A stretch of 64,000 bases of DNA from Nocardia pseudobrasiliensis NBRC 108224 (lineage in GTDB: Bacteria > Actinomycetota > Actinomycetes > Mycobacteriales > Mycobacteriaceae). Made by a program: the position numbers and the translations under genes. The notes beneath the pieces were generated by a model that ran no database searches, was not told the DNA's origin, and worked only from the letters and a program-made list of their open reading frames with translations. Shown here piece after piece: positions 24,128 to 32,931 of the stretch (position 1 is its first letter; every line of letters starts with the position of its first letter). The DNA is taken from positions 59,201 through 123,200 of the forward strand of contig NZ_BDBS01000040.1 in the NCBI RefSeq assembly GCF_001613105.1. The letters are read 5' to 3'.

Positions 24128-25081
24128 ATGACCAGCAGAACAGCGGCCACACTCCTGGCCGCGACCCTGGCGACCGGGCTCAGCGCCCTCGGCGCGCCCC
24201 CCGCGGCCGCCGCACCGATCTGCCCCGGCGCGGGCCAACCCACCACCGTGGTGGCCGACGTCGCGGGCGCGGCGTTCGAGGGCCTGACCGTGGACGCCCA
24301 CGGCCGCGCCTACACCACCGACCTGACCACCGGGCGGGTCTACCGATTCGACACCCCCGGCGCGGCGCCCACGGTGGTGACGACCGTGCCCTCGGGCGGC
24401 GCGGGCGCACTGGCGTGGACACCCGATGGGGCGCTGCTCGTCGGCTACGGCGCCGACGCGCGCGTCCTGGCCGGTGACACGATGCGCCACGCGGGCGTCA
24501 TCCGCGTCGATCCCGACACCGGCGCGACGACACCGTACGCGGCCGGGCTCAGCGCCGCCAACGGGCTCGCGGTCACCGCCGACGCAACCACCTACGCCAC
24601 CAACGATTTCGGCAGCCTCATCGGCCGCATCGCCCCGAACGGAGCCGTGCAGGCGGACTGGGCGCGATTCCCCAGCGCCAACGGCGCGGTCCTCGACCGC
24701 GACGACACCTACCTCTACGTCTCACGCACCTTCGCCAACCCCGGCGTGAGCCGCATCCCGCTGGCCGACCCCGCCGCCGCGCAATCGCTGCTGGACCTGT
24801 CCGGTCCCGACGCCCTGGCCGCACCCGACGGGCTCACCCTCGATTCGCGGGCCCGCCCGGTGGTCCCGCTGAACCCCTCGGGCACGGTCGTGCGCATCGA
24901 CGCCCCCGGACGCACCTGCGTCCTGGGCACCGGCGCACCACTGACCAGCGTGGTCAGCTACGGCCGTGGCGACGCGGGCTTTTCGGCCGGACGGCTGTTC
25001 GCGGCCACCTTCACCGGGCTGGTCTACGAGGTACCCGGCGGCTACGACCCGACCGCGCGCACCGCGACCCCCGAACGGTAA
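24128..25081 (+). CDS. Secreted SMP-30/gluconolactonase-like beta-propeller
   Basis: The product has 317 residues. A Sec signal is visible (TAATLLAATLATGLSALG, cleaved after AAA-AP). The mature part shows repeated propeller blades (FEGLTVDAHGRAYTTDLTTG, LAWTPDGALLVGYG, NGLAVTADATTYATNDFG, APDGLTLDSRARPVVPL). Two Cys near the ends of the mature chain could close the ring. SMP-30-like enzymes are lactonases; the catalytic metal ligands are not clear here, so a binding or strictosidine-synthase-like role is also possible. It starts 73 nt after the MFS gene and may share its transcript. Confidence 0.8.
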   Translation: MTSRTAATLLAATLATGLSALGAPPAAAAPICPGAGQPTTVVADVAGAAFEGLTVDAHGRAYTTDLTTGRVYRFDTPGAAPTVVTTVPSGGAGALAWTPDGALLVGYGADARVLAGDTMRHAGVIRVDPDTGATTPYAAGLSAANGLAVTADATTYATNDFGSLIGRIAPNGAVQADWARFPSANGAVLDRDDTYLYVSRTFANPGVSRIPLADPAAAQSLLDLSGPDALAAPDGLTLDSRARPVVPLNPSGTVVRIDAPGRTCVLGTGAPLTSVVSYGRGDAGFSAGRLFAATFTGLVYEVPGGYDPTARTATPER

Positions 25082-25150
25082 GGCGAAAACACCGCGGGTG
25101 ACCGACCATATCGCCGAGTTCCAGCACCCCCCAGCCCACTGAGGACCGTC

Positions 25151-25190
25151 CGACAGCGCCCACGCCACACGGTCATGGCCGGCGCTGTCG
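25151..25190. terminator. Hairpin between convergent genes
   Basis: Perfect 10-bp arms CGACAGCGCC (25151-25160) and GGCGCTGTCG (25181-25190) with a 20-nt loop, located between the convergent propeller and SCO6745-like genes. There is no U-run, so a Rho-independent function is plausible but unproven. Confidence 0.45.
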
Positions 25191-25213
25191 ACACCGGCTG
25201 TCGCCCACCGCGT

Positions 25214-25957
25214 TCAGCGCGACCCGAGCACACACGCCTGAGCGGCGTCGACCAGATCGACCAACTCCTTGCCCTCGGCCTCGTCGAGCACCGCGAACGC
25301 GGGCTCGATGAGCGTGTCGGTGAGCGCTTCGGCCGATTCCCAGCGCCGCCGCTGCTCCTCGCTGATCGCCTCGAACGGCTCACTCCACCCGAACAGACGC
25401 GCCTGGGCCGGGCCGTCGTTGACCGCCGAACCCGCGATCAGCACCGCCTGCAACGGACTCAGACCACTCGCGCGCACCGCCAACAGATGCAACCCGCCAC
25501 GCAGCTCACGCGCCACATGCAGCAGCTGCATCGCCCGCGCCGCACCATCATCGGCCAACGGCAACCCACGCCACCCCGCGAACAACGGCACCCCGGCCAC
25601 CTCCGCCGCCCCCACGACGCGTTCCAGCAACTCCGCCAGCCGATCCGCCCGCTCGAAGGCGGCGAGTTTGCGGCGACCGAAATCCTGCACCACCCGCAAA
25701 TACGCGGTCGCCGCCTCGGCCGCCGAACCCGGCACCGACTCCCACGCCGCCCGCACGGTCGCGGGGCGGAAGAAACCGAATGCCGCGACGATCACCTCGG
25801 CGTCGACATCACCCAGCACACCACCGCGACCACGGGTGTAGGGCGCGAGGAAATCGTCCACCCCGGTGCTGCGGGCATAGGCCTTGGCCTCGCGCGAGAA
25901 CATGAACGCCCCACCGGTGAGCTGGATCTGCTGTTTGACCGCGGCAGGCACCGACAC
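25214..25957 (-). CDS. SCO6745-family protein
   Basis: A 247-residue soluble, largely helical protein that resembles the SCO6745 family of actinobacteria (GGAFMFSREAKAYARSTGVD, ARELRGGLHLLAVRASGLSP). The family has no established function; weak MarR-like helix-turn-helix similarity has been noted. The GTG at 25957 is preferred to a TTG two codons upstream because GAGAGGGG lies 6 nt before it. It is monocistronic and divergent from the kinase gene at 26133. Confidence 0.72.
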   Translation of the reverse strand: MSVPAAVKQQIQLTGGAFMFSREAKAYARSTGVDDFLAPYTRGRGGVLGDVDAEVIVAAFGFFRPATVRAAWESVPGSAAEAATAYLRVVQDFGRRKLAAFERADRLAELLERVVGAAEVAGVPLFAGWRGLPLADDGAARAMQLLHVARELRGGLHLLAVRASGLSPLQAVLIAGSAVNDGPAQARLFGWSEPFEAISEEQRRRWESAEALTDTLIEPAFAVLDEAEGKELVDLVDAAQACVLGSR

Positions 25958-26132
25958 GGCCAACCCCTCTCTCTCGGAACCGTATTCGCGCCGAGCATAT
26001 CTCGCTATCCTCGGCTAAGGCCAGACCCGCGATTACTGCCACCCGGTTGCAAAATCCTTGTCACCCCCGCTCCCGACGATGACATAAGCTCAGGGCCGGG
26101 CCCGGGACACCACAGCTTCGAAGCGAGCGACG

Positions 26133-28388
26133 ATGGATTATGACCTCGGCGCGACCGCACCCGACCCCGGTGCCGACCGCGCTACGGCGACGCGAACCGC
26201 GTTGACATCTCTGGTTACCCAATTCGCCGAACACTGGCAAAATCTCGGCGAACCACCCGACCTGTCCGCGCACCTGCCCACCGAACCCGCCCTGCGCCGC
26301 ACCGCCCTCATCGAACTGATCAAAGTCGACCTGCACGAACGCTGGCAACGCGACAGCGACGCCCCGCGCCTGGCCGACTACCGCCACCGCTACCCCGAAC
26401 TCGACACCGACCCCCTGCCCCCGGACCTCATCTTCGAAGAGATCACCGCCCGCAGCCGCCGCCACGGTATCGACCTCACCGAATACGAACACGACTACCC
26501 CACCCAAATGGCGCGCATCACCGAACAATTCGACGACACCGGCGAACTCACCCGCGGCATGCGCTCCACCCTGCTGGCCGACCCCACCGCCCTCGACGCC
26601 CTCGACACCATCAACCCCGGCGCCACCGTCGACGACTTCGACCTACTACTGCCCCTCGGCCAAGGCAGCTTCGCCCGCGTCTTCCTCGCCCGCCAACGCT
26701 CCCTCAGCCGCCTGGTCGCGGTCAAGATCTCCCACGACCGCGGCACCGAACCACAAACCCTCGCCCAACTCGACCACGACCACATCGTGCGCGTATTCGA
26801 CCAACGCCAGATCACCGAACAACGCCTGAAACTGATGTACATGCAATACATCCCGGGCGGCACCCTGCTCGGAGTCCTGCGCCTGCTCCGCCGCACCCCA
26901 CTCGACCAACGCGACGGCGCACTCCTGCTCAAAGCCACCGACGCCGCCGCCTCCACCGGCGGAGTCTTCGAACCCCAACCCTCCACCACCCGCGGCCGCC
27001 TCGAACAACTCACCTGGCCCGAAACCGTCGCCTGGCTCGGCGCCCGCCTGGCCACCGCCCTGCACTACGCCAACGGCCGCGGAGTGCTGCACCGCGACAT
27101 CAAACCCGCCAACGTGCTGCTCACCGCCGACGGCCAACCCAAACTCGCCGACTTCAACATCAGCTTCAGCCGACACCTGCCCGGCGCCAACCCCGTCGCC
27201 TACTTCGGCGGCTCCCTGCCCTACATGTCCCCCGAACAACTCGAGGCCTGCCACCCCACCCTCGACGCCAGCGCCGCCGACCTCGACACCCGCAGCGACC
27301 TCTACGCCCTCGCCGTCGTGCTCTGGGAACTGCTCACCGGCCGCGTGCCCTTCGACGACGAACACGGCGCCGGCGAATCGGAAAAATCGTTACAGGGCAT
27401 GATCGACCGCCGCCGCGCCGGCATCGACCCCCGCTTCGAAGCCGACCTACCCCCCGACACCCCCGCCGCCCTCCGCCACGCCCTGCTCACCTGCCTGTCA
27501 CCCGACCCCGCCGACCGCTACCCCACCGGCACCGCCCTGGCCCACCAACTCGAACTCAGCCAAGACCGCACCGCCCGCGACCTCGTCGACCCACCCGCCC
27601 ACACCCTGCGCGCCCGACTACGCAACCGCCCCGTCCCCGTGGTCATCCCCTCGACCCTGTTCGGCCAACTCCTCGCCGCGCTGTATCTGGTCGGCCACGA
27701 CATCAAACTCATCCGCAACGCCCTCGGCCCCGAAGCCACCGTCCACCTCGAACGCCTCGGCCTGCTGATCATCATCCTCGGCTACCCCATCGCCATCACC
27801 GTCCTGCTCTACTGGTGCCGCGCGATGTTCCTGGTACCCAACGGATTACGCCGCGGCCGACAATTCGACCCCGCCACCCTGCAACGCGCCCGCGCCGACA
27901 CCCTCGCCTGCGGCGACCGCATCGCCGCGGCCACCTTCACCGGCTGGCTCGCCGCCATGGCCCTCTTCCTCATCCGCCTGCAATCACTCGGCTCCCTACC
28001 GCTCGGCCTGACCATCGACCTCATCGGCTCCTACCTCATCGCCGCCGCCGTCGCCGTCGTCTACACCTACTTCCCCGTCACCTTCTTCGGAATGCGCTGG
28101 TACTACCCAGGATTGGTAGCCGCCGGACACACCGTGCCCGCCGACGCCGCCGGCCTACGCCGCCTCGTGCGACGCACCCGCATATACCTCGGCGTGTCCG
28201 CCTCGGTCCCGCTCATCGGCGTCCCCACCGGACTGATCTTCCTGCAACCCGGCCAACAACAGATGGTCATCGGCTCCATCGTCGCCCTGTGCGTCGGCGG
28301 ACTCATCGGATTCGTGGTGGCACTGCGCACCTTCTACGCCCTCGAAGCCGATCTCGCCGCGCTGGAACGCGTCGTCACCGCCGGCTGA
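26133..28388 (+). CDS. Polytopic Ser/Thr kinase with planctomycete-like architecture and DFN motif
   Basis: A 751-residue protein. Residues 15-150 hold a helical preface of the kind common in planctomycete and acidobacterial kinases (GEPPDLSAHLP; RLADYRHRYPELD). The kinase domain spans about 170-465: LGQGSFARVFLA, VAVKIS (Lys198), HRDIKPANVLL (about 320) and GGSLPYMSPEQ. The metal-binding DFG is DFN (340-342), a substitution that may lower or change activity. The C-terminal 250 residues contain about six membrane helices instead of the usual single one. Kinase activity therefore faces the cytosol while the tail is embedded in the membrane. The neighbouring genes at 28434 and 29195 follow closely but have their own -10 elements. 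Confidence 0.9.
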   Translation: MDYDLGATAPDPGADRATATRTALTSLVTQFAEHWQNLGEPPDLSAHLPTEPALRRTALIELIKVDLHERWQRDSDAPRLADYRHRYPELDTDPLPPDLIFEEITARSRRHGIDLTEYEHDYPTQMARITEQFDDTGELTRGMRSTLLADPTALDALDTINPGATVDDFDLLLPLGQGSFARVFLARQRSLSRLVAVKISHDRGTEPQTLAQLDHDHIVRVFDQRQITEQRLKLMYMQYIPGGTLLGVLRLLRRTPLDQRDGALLLKATDAAASTGGVFEPQPSTTRGRLEQLTWPETVAWLGARLATALHYANGRGVLHRDIKPANVLLTADGQPKLADFNISFSRHLPGANPVAYFGGSLPYMSPEQLEACHPTLDASAADLDTRSDLYALAVVLWELLTGRVPFDDEHGAGESEKSLQGMIDRRRAGIDPRFEADLPPDTPAALRHALLTCLSPDPADRYPTGTALAHQLELSQDRTARDLVDPPAHTLRARLRNRPVPVVIPSTLFGQLLAALYLVGHDIKLIRNALGPEATVHLERLGLLIIILGYPIAITVLLYWCRAMFLVPNGLRRGRQFDPATLQRARADTLACGDRIAAATFTGWLAAMALFLIRLQSLGSLPLGLTIDLIGSYLIAAAVAVVYTYFPVTFFGMRWYYPGLVAAGHTVPADAAGLRRLVRRTRIYLGVSASVPLIGVPTGLIFLQPGQQQMVIGSIVALCVGGLIGFVVALRTFYALEADLAALERVVTAG

Positions 28389-28420
28389 GATACCGAAACG
28401 GTCATACGATCAAGATCGTC

Positions 28421-28433
28421 TACTCTCGAGCTG
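28421..28433 (+). promoter_or_regulatory. -10 element for a leaderless start
   Basis: TACTCT at 28421-28426, 7 nt before the GTG at 28434. The same hexamer occurs at 29162, upstream of the PRTase gene. Confidence 0.5.
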
Positions 28434-29144
28434 GTGCTAGGACATTCACATGCGACCAGTGGGGCGCTGGCATGGGCGGGAGCCGCTGCCGCACTACCAC
28501 TTTCGGTGCTCACCTTCCCCGCCCTGCAAGTCGGGCAGCTGGGCACGGTAGACCTGCTGATGGGAACCTTCCTCACCGCCGGCGCCGCACTACTGCCCGA
28601 CGCCGACCACCCCAACGGCACCATTTCGCATGTGCTGGGCCCGATTTCACACGTAGCCTGCAAACTCATCGCCGCCGTCACCGGCGGCCACCGCCACGCC
28701 ACCCACTCCCTGGCCTTCGTCGCCGCCGTCTCCTACGGCACCTGGGCCGGCGAACACTGGATCGGCCGCTGGTTCACCCTCGGCCTCGTCTTCTTCCTAC
28801 TCGCCCTGGCCATTCGAGCCCTCAACCTCTGCCCACCCGGCACCGGCCCCCGCTCCTACTTCTCCGTCACCGTGCTCGCCGTCGCCGGAACCTTCGCCAT
28901 GGACCAATGGATCTCCGACAAACCCTCCTGGCTGCCGTTCTCCGTCGGCCTCGGCGCCCTGGCCCACCTCATCGGCGACTGCCTCACCGACCGCGGCTGC
29001 CGACTGTTCTGGCCCCTGAAAATCCGCACCCGCGCCCCACTCATCGACCGCACCGGCAACAAACTCGAAGTCTGGGTGCTCTCACCACTTTTCGTCCTCG
29101 CCACCCTCGCCGTGCTCTGGTACATCATCACCCACCAACCCTGA
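28434..29144 (+). CDS. YdjM-type membrane-bound metal-dependent hydrolase (DUF457)
   Basis: A 236-residue protein with about six hydrophobic segments. Conserved His and Asp motifs of the family are LGHSHATSG near the N-terminus, LLPDADHPNGT, GGHRHATHS and HLIGDCLTDRGC. They form a presumed metal site at the membrane surface. In E. coli the homologue belongs to the SOS regulon; its substrate is unknown. The GTG start is set by a -10 element 7 nt upstream and the lack of a Shine-Dalgarno. Confidence 0.85.
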   Translation: MLGHSHATSGALAWAGAAAALPLSVLTFPALQVGQLGTVDLLMGTFLTAGAALLPDADHPNGTISHVLGPISHVACKLIAAVTGGHRHATHSLAFVAAVSYGTWAGEHWIGRWFTLGLVFFLLALAIRALNLCPPGTGPRSYFSVTVLAVAGTFAMDQWISDKPSWLPFSVGLGALAHLIGDCLTDRGCRLFWPLKIRTRAPLIDRTGNKLEVWVLSPLFVLATLAVLWYIITHQP

Positions 29145-29194
29145 CCACCCAGCGCTTCGGCTACTCTTCCTCGAGCACGAGCGACGGAGGACCG

Positions 29195-29689
29195 ATGTCG
29201 GAACGCGAAGAACTCACCTGGGACCTGTTCGGCGCCGCCAGCCGCGAACTCGCCGAACAGGTCGCCGCCGACGACTTCGAACCCGACCTCATCCTGTCCA
29301 TCGCCCGCGGCGGCCTGTTCGTCGCCGGAGCGCTGGGCTACGCCCTGGACGTGAAGAACCTGCACGTCATGAACGTCGAGTTCTACACCGGCATCGACCA
29401 GCGCCTCGACATGCCCGTCATGCTGCCGCCCGTCCCCTCCGCCGTCGACCTCGCCGGCGCACGGGTACTGGTCGCCGACGACGTCGCCGACACCGGCGCC
29501 ACCCTCAAACTCGTGCGCGACTTCTGCGCCGACAAGGTCGCCGAGGTCCGCTGCGCGGTCGTCTACCAGAAACCGCGCTCGGAAGTCGACTGCGAATACG
29601 TCTGGAAGCGCACCGACCGCTGGATCAACTTCCCCTGGTCGGTGCTGCCGCCGGTCGTACGCCGCGAACCCCGCGTCCTGGAAGCCTGA
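29195..29689 (+). CDS. Phosphoribosyltransferase
   Basis: A 164-residue type I PRTase. The PRPP-binding loop is VLVADDVADTGATLKLV, and the earlier DLILSIARGGLFVAG provides the pyrophosphate loop. The lid KPRSEVDCEYVWKRTDRWI and the C-terminal FPW hydrophobic motif resemble hypoxanthine/xanthine-guanine PRTases, so purine salvage is likely; the exact base is not certain. A clear GACGGAGG lies 4 nt before the ATG. It is followed by a strong hairpin terminator. Confidence 0.88.
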   Translation: MSEREELTWDLFGAASRELAEQVAADDFEPDLILSIARGGLFVAGALGYALDVKNLHVMNVEFYTGIDQRLDMPVMLPPVPSAVDLAGARVLVADDVADTGATLKLVRDFCADKVAEVRCAVVYQKPRSEVDCEYVWKRTDRWINFPWSVLPPVVRREPRVLEA

Positions 29690-29697
29690 CAACGCCG

Positions 29698-29725
29698 AAG
29701 GCCCCGGACAATTCGCCGGGGCCTT
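29698..29725. terminator. Strong hairpin, probably bidirectional terminator
   Basis: A perfect 10-bp stem AAGGCCCCGG / CCGGGGCCTT with an 8-nt loop, 8 bp after the PRTase stop and 34 bp after the end of the convergent cyclophilin gene. It is well placed to end both transcripts. Confidence 0.85.
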
Positions 29726-29759
29726 CACACGTTCACCGCGGGCCGGGCCCGCACCTGCC

Positions 29760-30251
29760 TCAGACCAACTGAGCCGACACGATCGTGATCGGCTCCGCCG
29801 GCACATCCTGATGACCGCCACGCGAGGTCGTCCGCACACCGTCCAGCGAATCCACGACCTCGGTGCCCTCGACCACCTTGCCGAACACCGCGTAACCGAA
29901 ACCGTCCTGACCCGGGTAGTTCAGGAAATCGTTGTTGCTGGTGTTGATGAAGAACTGCGCACTGGCCGAATGCGGATCCGACGTACGCGCCATCGCCACG
30001 GTGTACTTGTCGTTACGCAGACCGTTGTTCGCCTCGTTCTCCACCCGCTGCGGCGCCGGCTTCTGCTGCATCTCCGGAGTGAACCCGCCACCCTGCGCCA
30101 TGAAACCCGAAATGATCCGATGGAAGATCGTGCCGTCGTAATGGCCCGACTTCACGTAATCGACGAAGTTGGCCACCGTCTTCGGCGCCTTCGCCTCATC
30201 CAACTCGAGGGTGATATCCCCCGCTGACGTTTGCAACAGCACTTTGGTCAT
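29760..30251 (-). CDS. ppiB: Cyclophilin-type peptidyl-prolyl isomerase
   Basis: The product has 163 residues, the usual size for a bacterial cytosolic cyclophilin. Signature residues are FHRIISGFMAQGGG (catalytic Arg with FMAQGG), then VAMART and ASAQFFINTSNNDFLN, and GYAVFGKVVEG. No signal peptide is present. It accelerates prolyl cis-trans isomerisation in folding. The ATG at 30251 is chosen since upstream codons are not family-like. Confidence 0.95.
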   Translation of the reverse strand: MTKVLLQTSAGDITLELDEAKAPKTVANFVDYVKSGHYDGTIFHRIISGFMAQGGGFTPEMQQKPAPQRVENEANNGLRNDKYTVAMARTSDPHSASAQFFINTSNNDFLNYPGQDGFGYAVFGKVVEGTEVVDSLDGVRTTSRGGHQDVPAEPITIVSAQLV

Positions 30252-30439
30252 TCGGCAATCGTAGGGTGCGCGACCACCCGCCACCGCAGGCCCCTCGCCA
30301 GTCATCCCCGCCCGCTCTCAGCGAGGAAGTGATCGGTGTGGACGTGAGACACATACCGAGGTGATGCGGTATGGGTTGAGGGTAATAAGACATGCATTGA
30401 TACGCACATGTCCATTTCCTGCTGATTCGGCTGTCGAAC

Positions 30440-30826
30440 TCACTGTTCGTACAGCTCGAGCGGCAAATCATCCGGATCGAAGAAGAAACCGAACCGCTTC
30501 CCTGTGAACTCGTCCACCCGAACCTCCTCGGTCCGCACCCCCCTCCCCCGCAACTCCTTCAACGCCTCCCCCACATCCGCCACCACGAACGCCAGATGCC
30601 GCAACCCACACGCCTCCGGCCGCGAGGCCCGCGCGGGCGGATCGGGAAATGAGAACAACTCCACCTGCGCCCCGTCCGGCAACGCCAGATCCAACTTGTA
30701 CGAATCCCGCTCCGCCCGATAGTTTTCCGCCACCACCTCCAACCCCAACACCTCGGTATAGAACGCTCGCGACACCGCGTAATCCGACGCGATGATCGCC
30801 GCATGATGAATCCGCTGCAACCGCAT
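30440..30826 (-). CDS. VOC-family (YaeR-like) metalloenzyme
   Basis: The product has 128 residues, a single VOC unit. It begins RIHHAAIIASDYAVSRAFYT with the metal-ligand His, has VELFSFPDPP in the middle, then LRHLAFVVADVGEALKEL with a second His and ends PLELYEQ with the ligand Glu. This spacing fits the YaeR/SMU1112c glyoxalase-like group. Substrate is unknown. It is monocistronic; the 220 bp upstream contain an AT-rich dyad (AGATGCGCATATCT at 30981-30994) of unknown role. Confidence 0.88.
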   Translation of the reverse strand: MRLQRIHHAAIIASDYAVSRAFYTEVLGLEVVAENYRAERDSYKLDLALPDGAQVELFSFPDPPARASRPEACGLRHLAFVVADVGEALKELRGRGVRTEEVRVDEFTGKRFGFFFDPDDLPLELYEQ

Positions 30827-31052
30827 CGCCCGAGGCTAACCGACCGGCTCGGCGTCGAAACCGAAGCACCACCTCGACAGCCGCACCGGAACGCCTCGGA
30901 GCTCCCCTCTTCCTCCGAAGCTGTTTTCGAACGTCCGCGGGCTGGAACGTGCGGGTTCAACATACAGTGATCACATAGTTAGATGCGCATATCTATATCA
31001 CGGTATTTTTATTGCGTTGATGGGCTCCCGCCTGCGGATGGCCTATCGGTGA

Positions 31053-31916
31053 CTATCCGGCCAGCACTGCCCGGGCGGCGTCGACGGCCATCCCTCGATA
31101 CGCTCCCCCGAACAGCACCACATGCACCAGCAGCGGATACAGCTGATGCAGTGGAATGCGTTGGCGCCAGCCCGCTTCCAGGGGTGCGCACTCCTGGTAG
31201 GCGGCCAGGATCCGGTCCAAGTGGGGAGCGCCGAACAGGGACAGCATGGCCAGGTCGGTTTCGCGGTGACCGCCGTGGGCGGCGGGGTCGATGAGGCGGG
31301 CCCCGGCGGTCGTCCAGAGAATATTGCCTGCCCAGAGGTCGCCATGGATGCGGGCGGGCGCTTCGGCGGGGCCGCAGAACTCGCCGATTTCGGACATGAT
31401 GCGTTCGATCAACCCGACGCCGTCCCGACCCAGCGCCGAGGCGGCCGCGCGCAGAAGTGGGAGCAGGCGATGTTCGGCGTACCAGCTGCCCCACTCCCCC
31501 GCGCTGGGGGAATTGTCCTGCGGGAGTGAGGCGATGAAGCCGGGCCAGGGCGCGCCGAAGGATTCGGGAGTGCGGGCGTGCAGTGCGGCCAGATCGCGGC
31601 CGAGCTGTTCGGCCGAGGTCGAACTGGGCGTGGATTCGGGAAGCCATGGCAGGACGAGCATGTTCGCATCGGCTGCCAGCACTTCGGGGATCAGGCCGTG
31701 CTCACCCTCCCCCAGCCAGCGCAGACCGGCCGCCTCCGCCGCCAATGCCTGTCCCGCGTCGGATCGCCGGTGCGAGTCCAGGGCTTTGGCGAAAACCTCG
31801 CGGCCGTCGGCGAGCTGTGCGCGATGCAGCGTCCAGGCGTGGCGATGGCCGAGGTCGGTGACGACGCGCACGGGTGTGTCGAGCAGGGCGGCCAGCCTCG
31901 ACGCGAGATCGCTCAT
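31053..31916 (-). CDS. Fructosamine kinase-family protein
   Basis: A 287-residue protein with the aminoglycoside phosphotransferase-like fold. The nucleotide Lys segment is EVFAKALDS; the catalytic loop is RIHGDLWAGNILW and the metal-binding motif LIDPAAHGGHRETDLAM. Fructosamine kinases phosphorylate ketoamine adducts on glycated proteins or small amines so that they break down. Its ATG overlaps the stop of the XRE gene (ATGA), so the two are translated from one message. Confidence 0.92.
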   Translation of the reverse strand: MSDLASRLAALLDTPVRVVTDLGHRHAWTLHRAQLADGREVFAKALDSHRRSDAGQALAAEAAGLRWLGEGEHGLIPEVLAADANMLVLPWLPESTPSSTSAEQLGRDLAALHARTPESFGAPWPGFIASLPQDNSPSAGEWGSWYAEHRLLPLLRAAASALGRDGVGLIERIMSEIGEFCGPAEAPARIHGDLWAGNILWTTAGARLIDPAAHGGHRETDLAMLSLFGAPHLDRILAAYQECAPLEAGWRQRIPLHQLYPLLVHVVLFGGAYRGMAVDAARAVLAG

Positions 31917-32701
31917 CGCTTCGATTGTGCTCGATCGCGGAGGAATTCGGCGGTGGCGGGGTCGGCGGGGAAGAACGATTCGATGGCCAGTTCGGCGACG
32001 GTGACGTTCATGGGCGTGCCGAAGACGGTCATGGCGCTGATGAAGGCGAGTTCGGCGCCGTTGTGGCGCAGGCGCAGCGGCACGACGGCCTGTTCGGGTT
32101 CGGGCAGGCCGGGTGGTTGTTCGCCGCCGGGGTAGTCGAGTAGTTCGCGGTGCAGGGCGGCCAGTTCGGTGGAGCCGGAGATCTCGATCTGGCGTTGCAG
32201 GCGTTCGAAGAGGTGGCCGCGCCATTCGGCGAGGTTGACGATGCGGTCGGCCATGCCCTTGGGGTGCAGGCTCAGGCGCAGGGCGTTGACCGGTGGGGCG
32301 AGTAGTTCGGCGGGGATGCCGTCGAGGAACAGGTCGATGCTGCCGTTGGCGTCGACCATATTCCAGTTCATGTCGACGGCCAGGGCCGGATTGGGTTCGT
32401 GGCCGATGAGGATCTGTCTGAGGGCGGTGCGCACGGGGGCCATCTGCGGGGTGTCGAGGGCGGGTTCGGCGTAGACGGGTGCGTAGCCCGCGGCCAGCAG
32501 GACCCGGTTGCGTTCGCGCAGCGGTACTTCCAGGTGTTCGGCCAGGTGCAGGATCATCTGGCGACTGGGGGTGGCGCGCCCGGTTTCGATGAAGCTGAGG
32601 TGGCGGGCGGAGGTTTCGGCGCGGCCGGCCAGTTCGAGCTGGCTGAGGCGGCGGTTGACCCGCCAGTGGCGGATGAGGTCGCCGGCGTTCTGGGTTGGCA
32701 C
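31913..32701 (-). CDS. XRE-family regulator with MmyB-like ligand domain
   Basis: The product has 262 residues. The N-terminal helix-turn-helix is GDLIRHWRVNRRLSQLELAG with ARHLSFIETGRATPS. From about residue 100 on is the MmyB-type PAS-like domain (NPALAVDMNWNMVDANGSID), which in relatives binds a fatty acid. It probably regulates its own operon with the coupled fructosamine kinase gene. The ATG has no strong Shine-Dalgarno. It is divergent from the SDR gene, with a 230-bp control region. Confidence 0.88.
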   Translation of the reverse strand: MPTQNAGDLIRHWRVNRRLSQLELAGRAETSARHLSFIETGRATPSRQMILHLAEHLEVPLRERNRVLLAAGYAPVYAEPALDTPQMAPVRTALRQILIGHEPNPALAVDMNWNMVDANGSIDLFLDGIPAELLAPPVNALRLSLHPKGMADRIVNLAEWRGHLFERLQRQIEISGSTELAALHRELLDYPGGEQPPGLPEPEQAVVPLRLRHNGAELAFISAMTVFGTPMNVTVAELAIESFFPADPATAEFLRDRAQSKR

Positions 32702-32918
32702 GTGGTCGATCGTACGGAGCGGGGTGTGCGGCGACGATTACGTGCGAGGTAATGGTTGGCGTCGCGGCGGTGCGCAGGTGTGGTGTTGTGACGCCGTGGC
32801 TTCGGGCCGATGGCGGCGGGTGGAAAACGGTGTGCCCGCTCTGGATTCAGCGGGCGGGGATGGGTAGGGGTGGTGCGGGTATCCGGGTTGGTGACAGGAC
32901 AGCGGCGAAGGGATCTGG

Positions 32919-32931
32919 CAGGGTGACCGAT
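32919..32931 (+). promoter_or_regulatory. -10-like element before the SDR gene
   Basis: CAGGGT at 32919-32924 lies 7 nt before the ATG at 32932. The in-frame GTG at 32923 would overlap this element, so the ATG is preferred. Confidence 0.4.
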
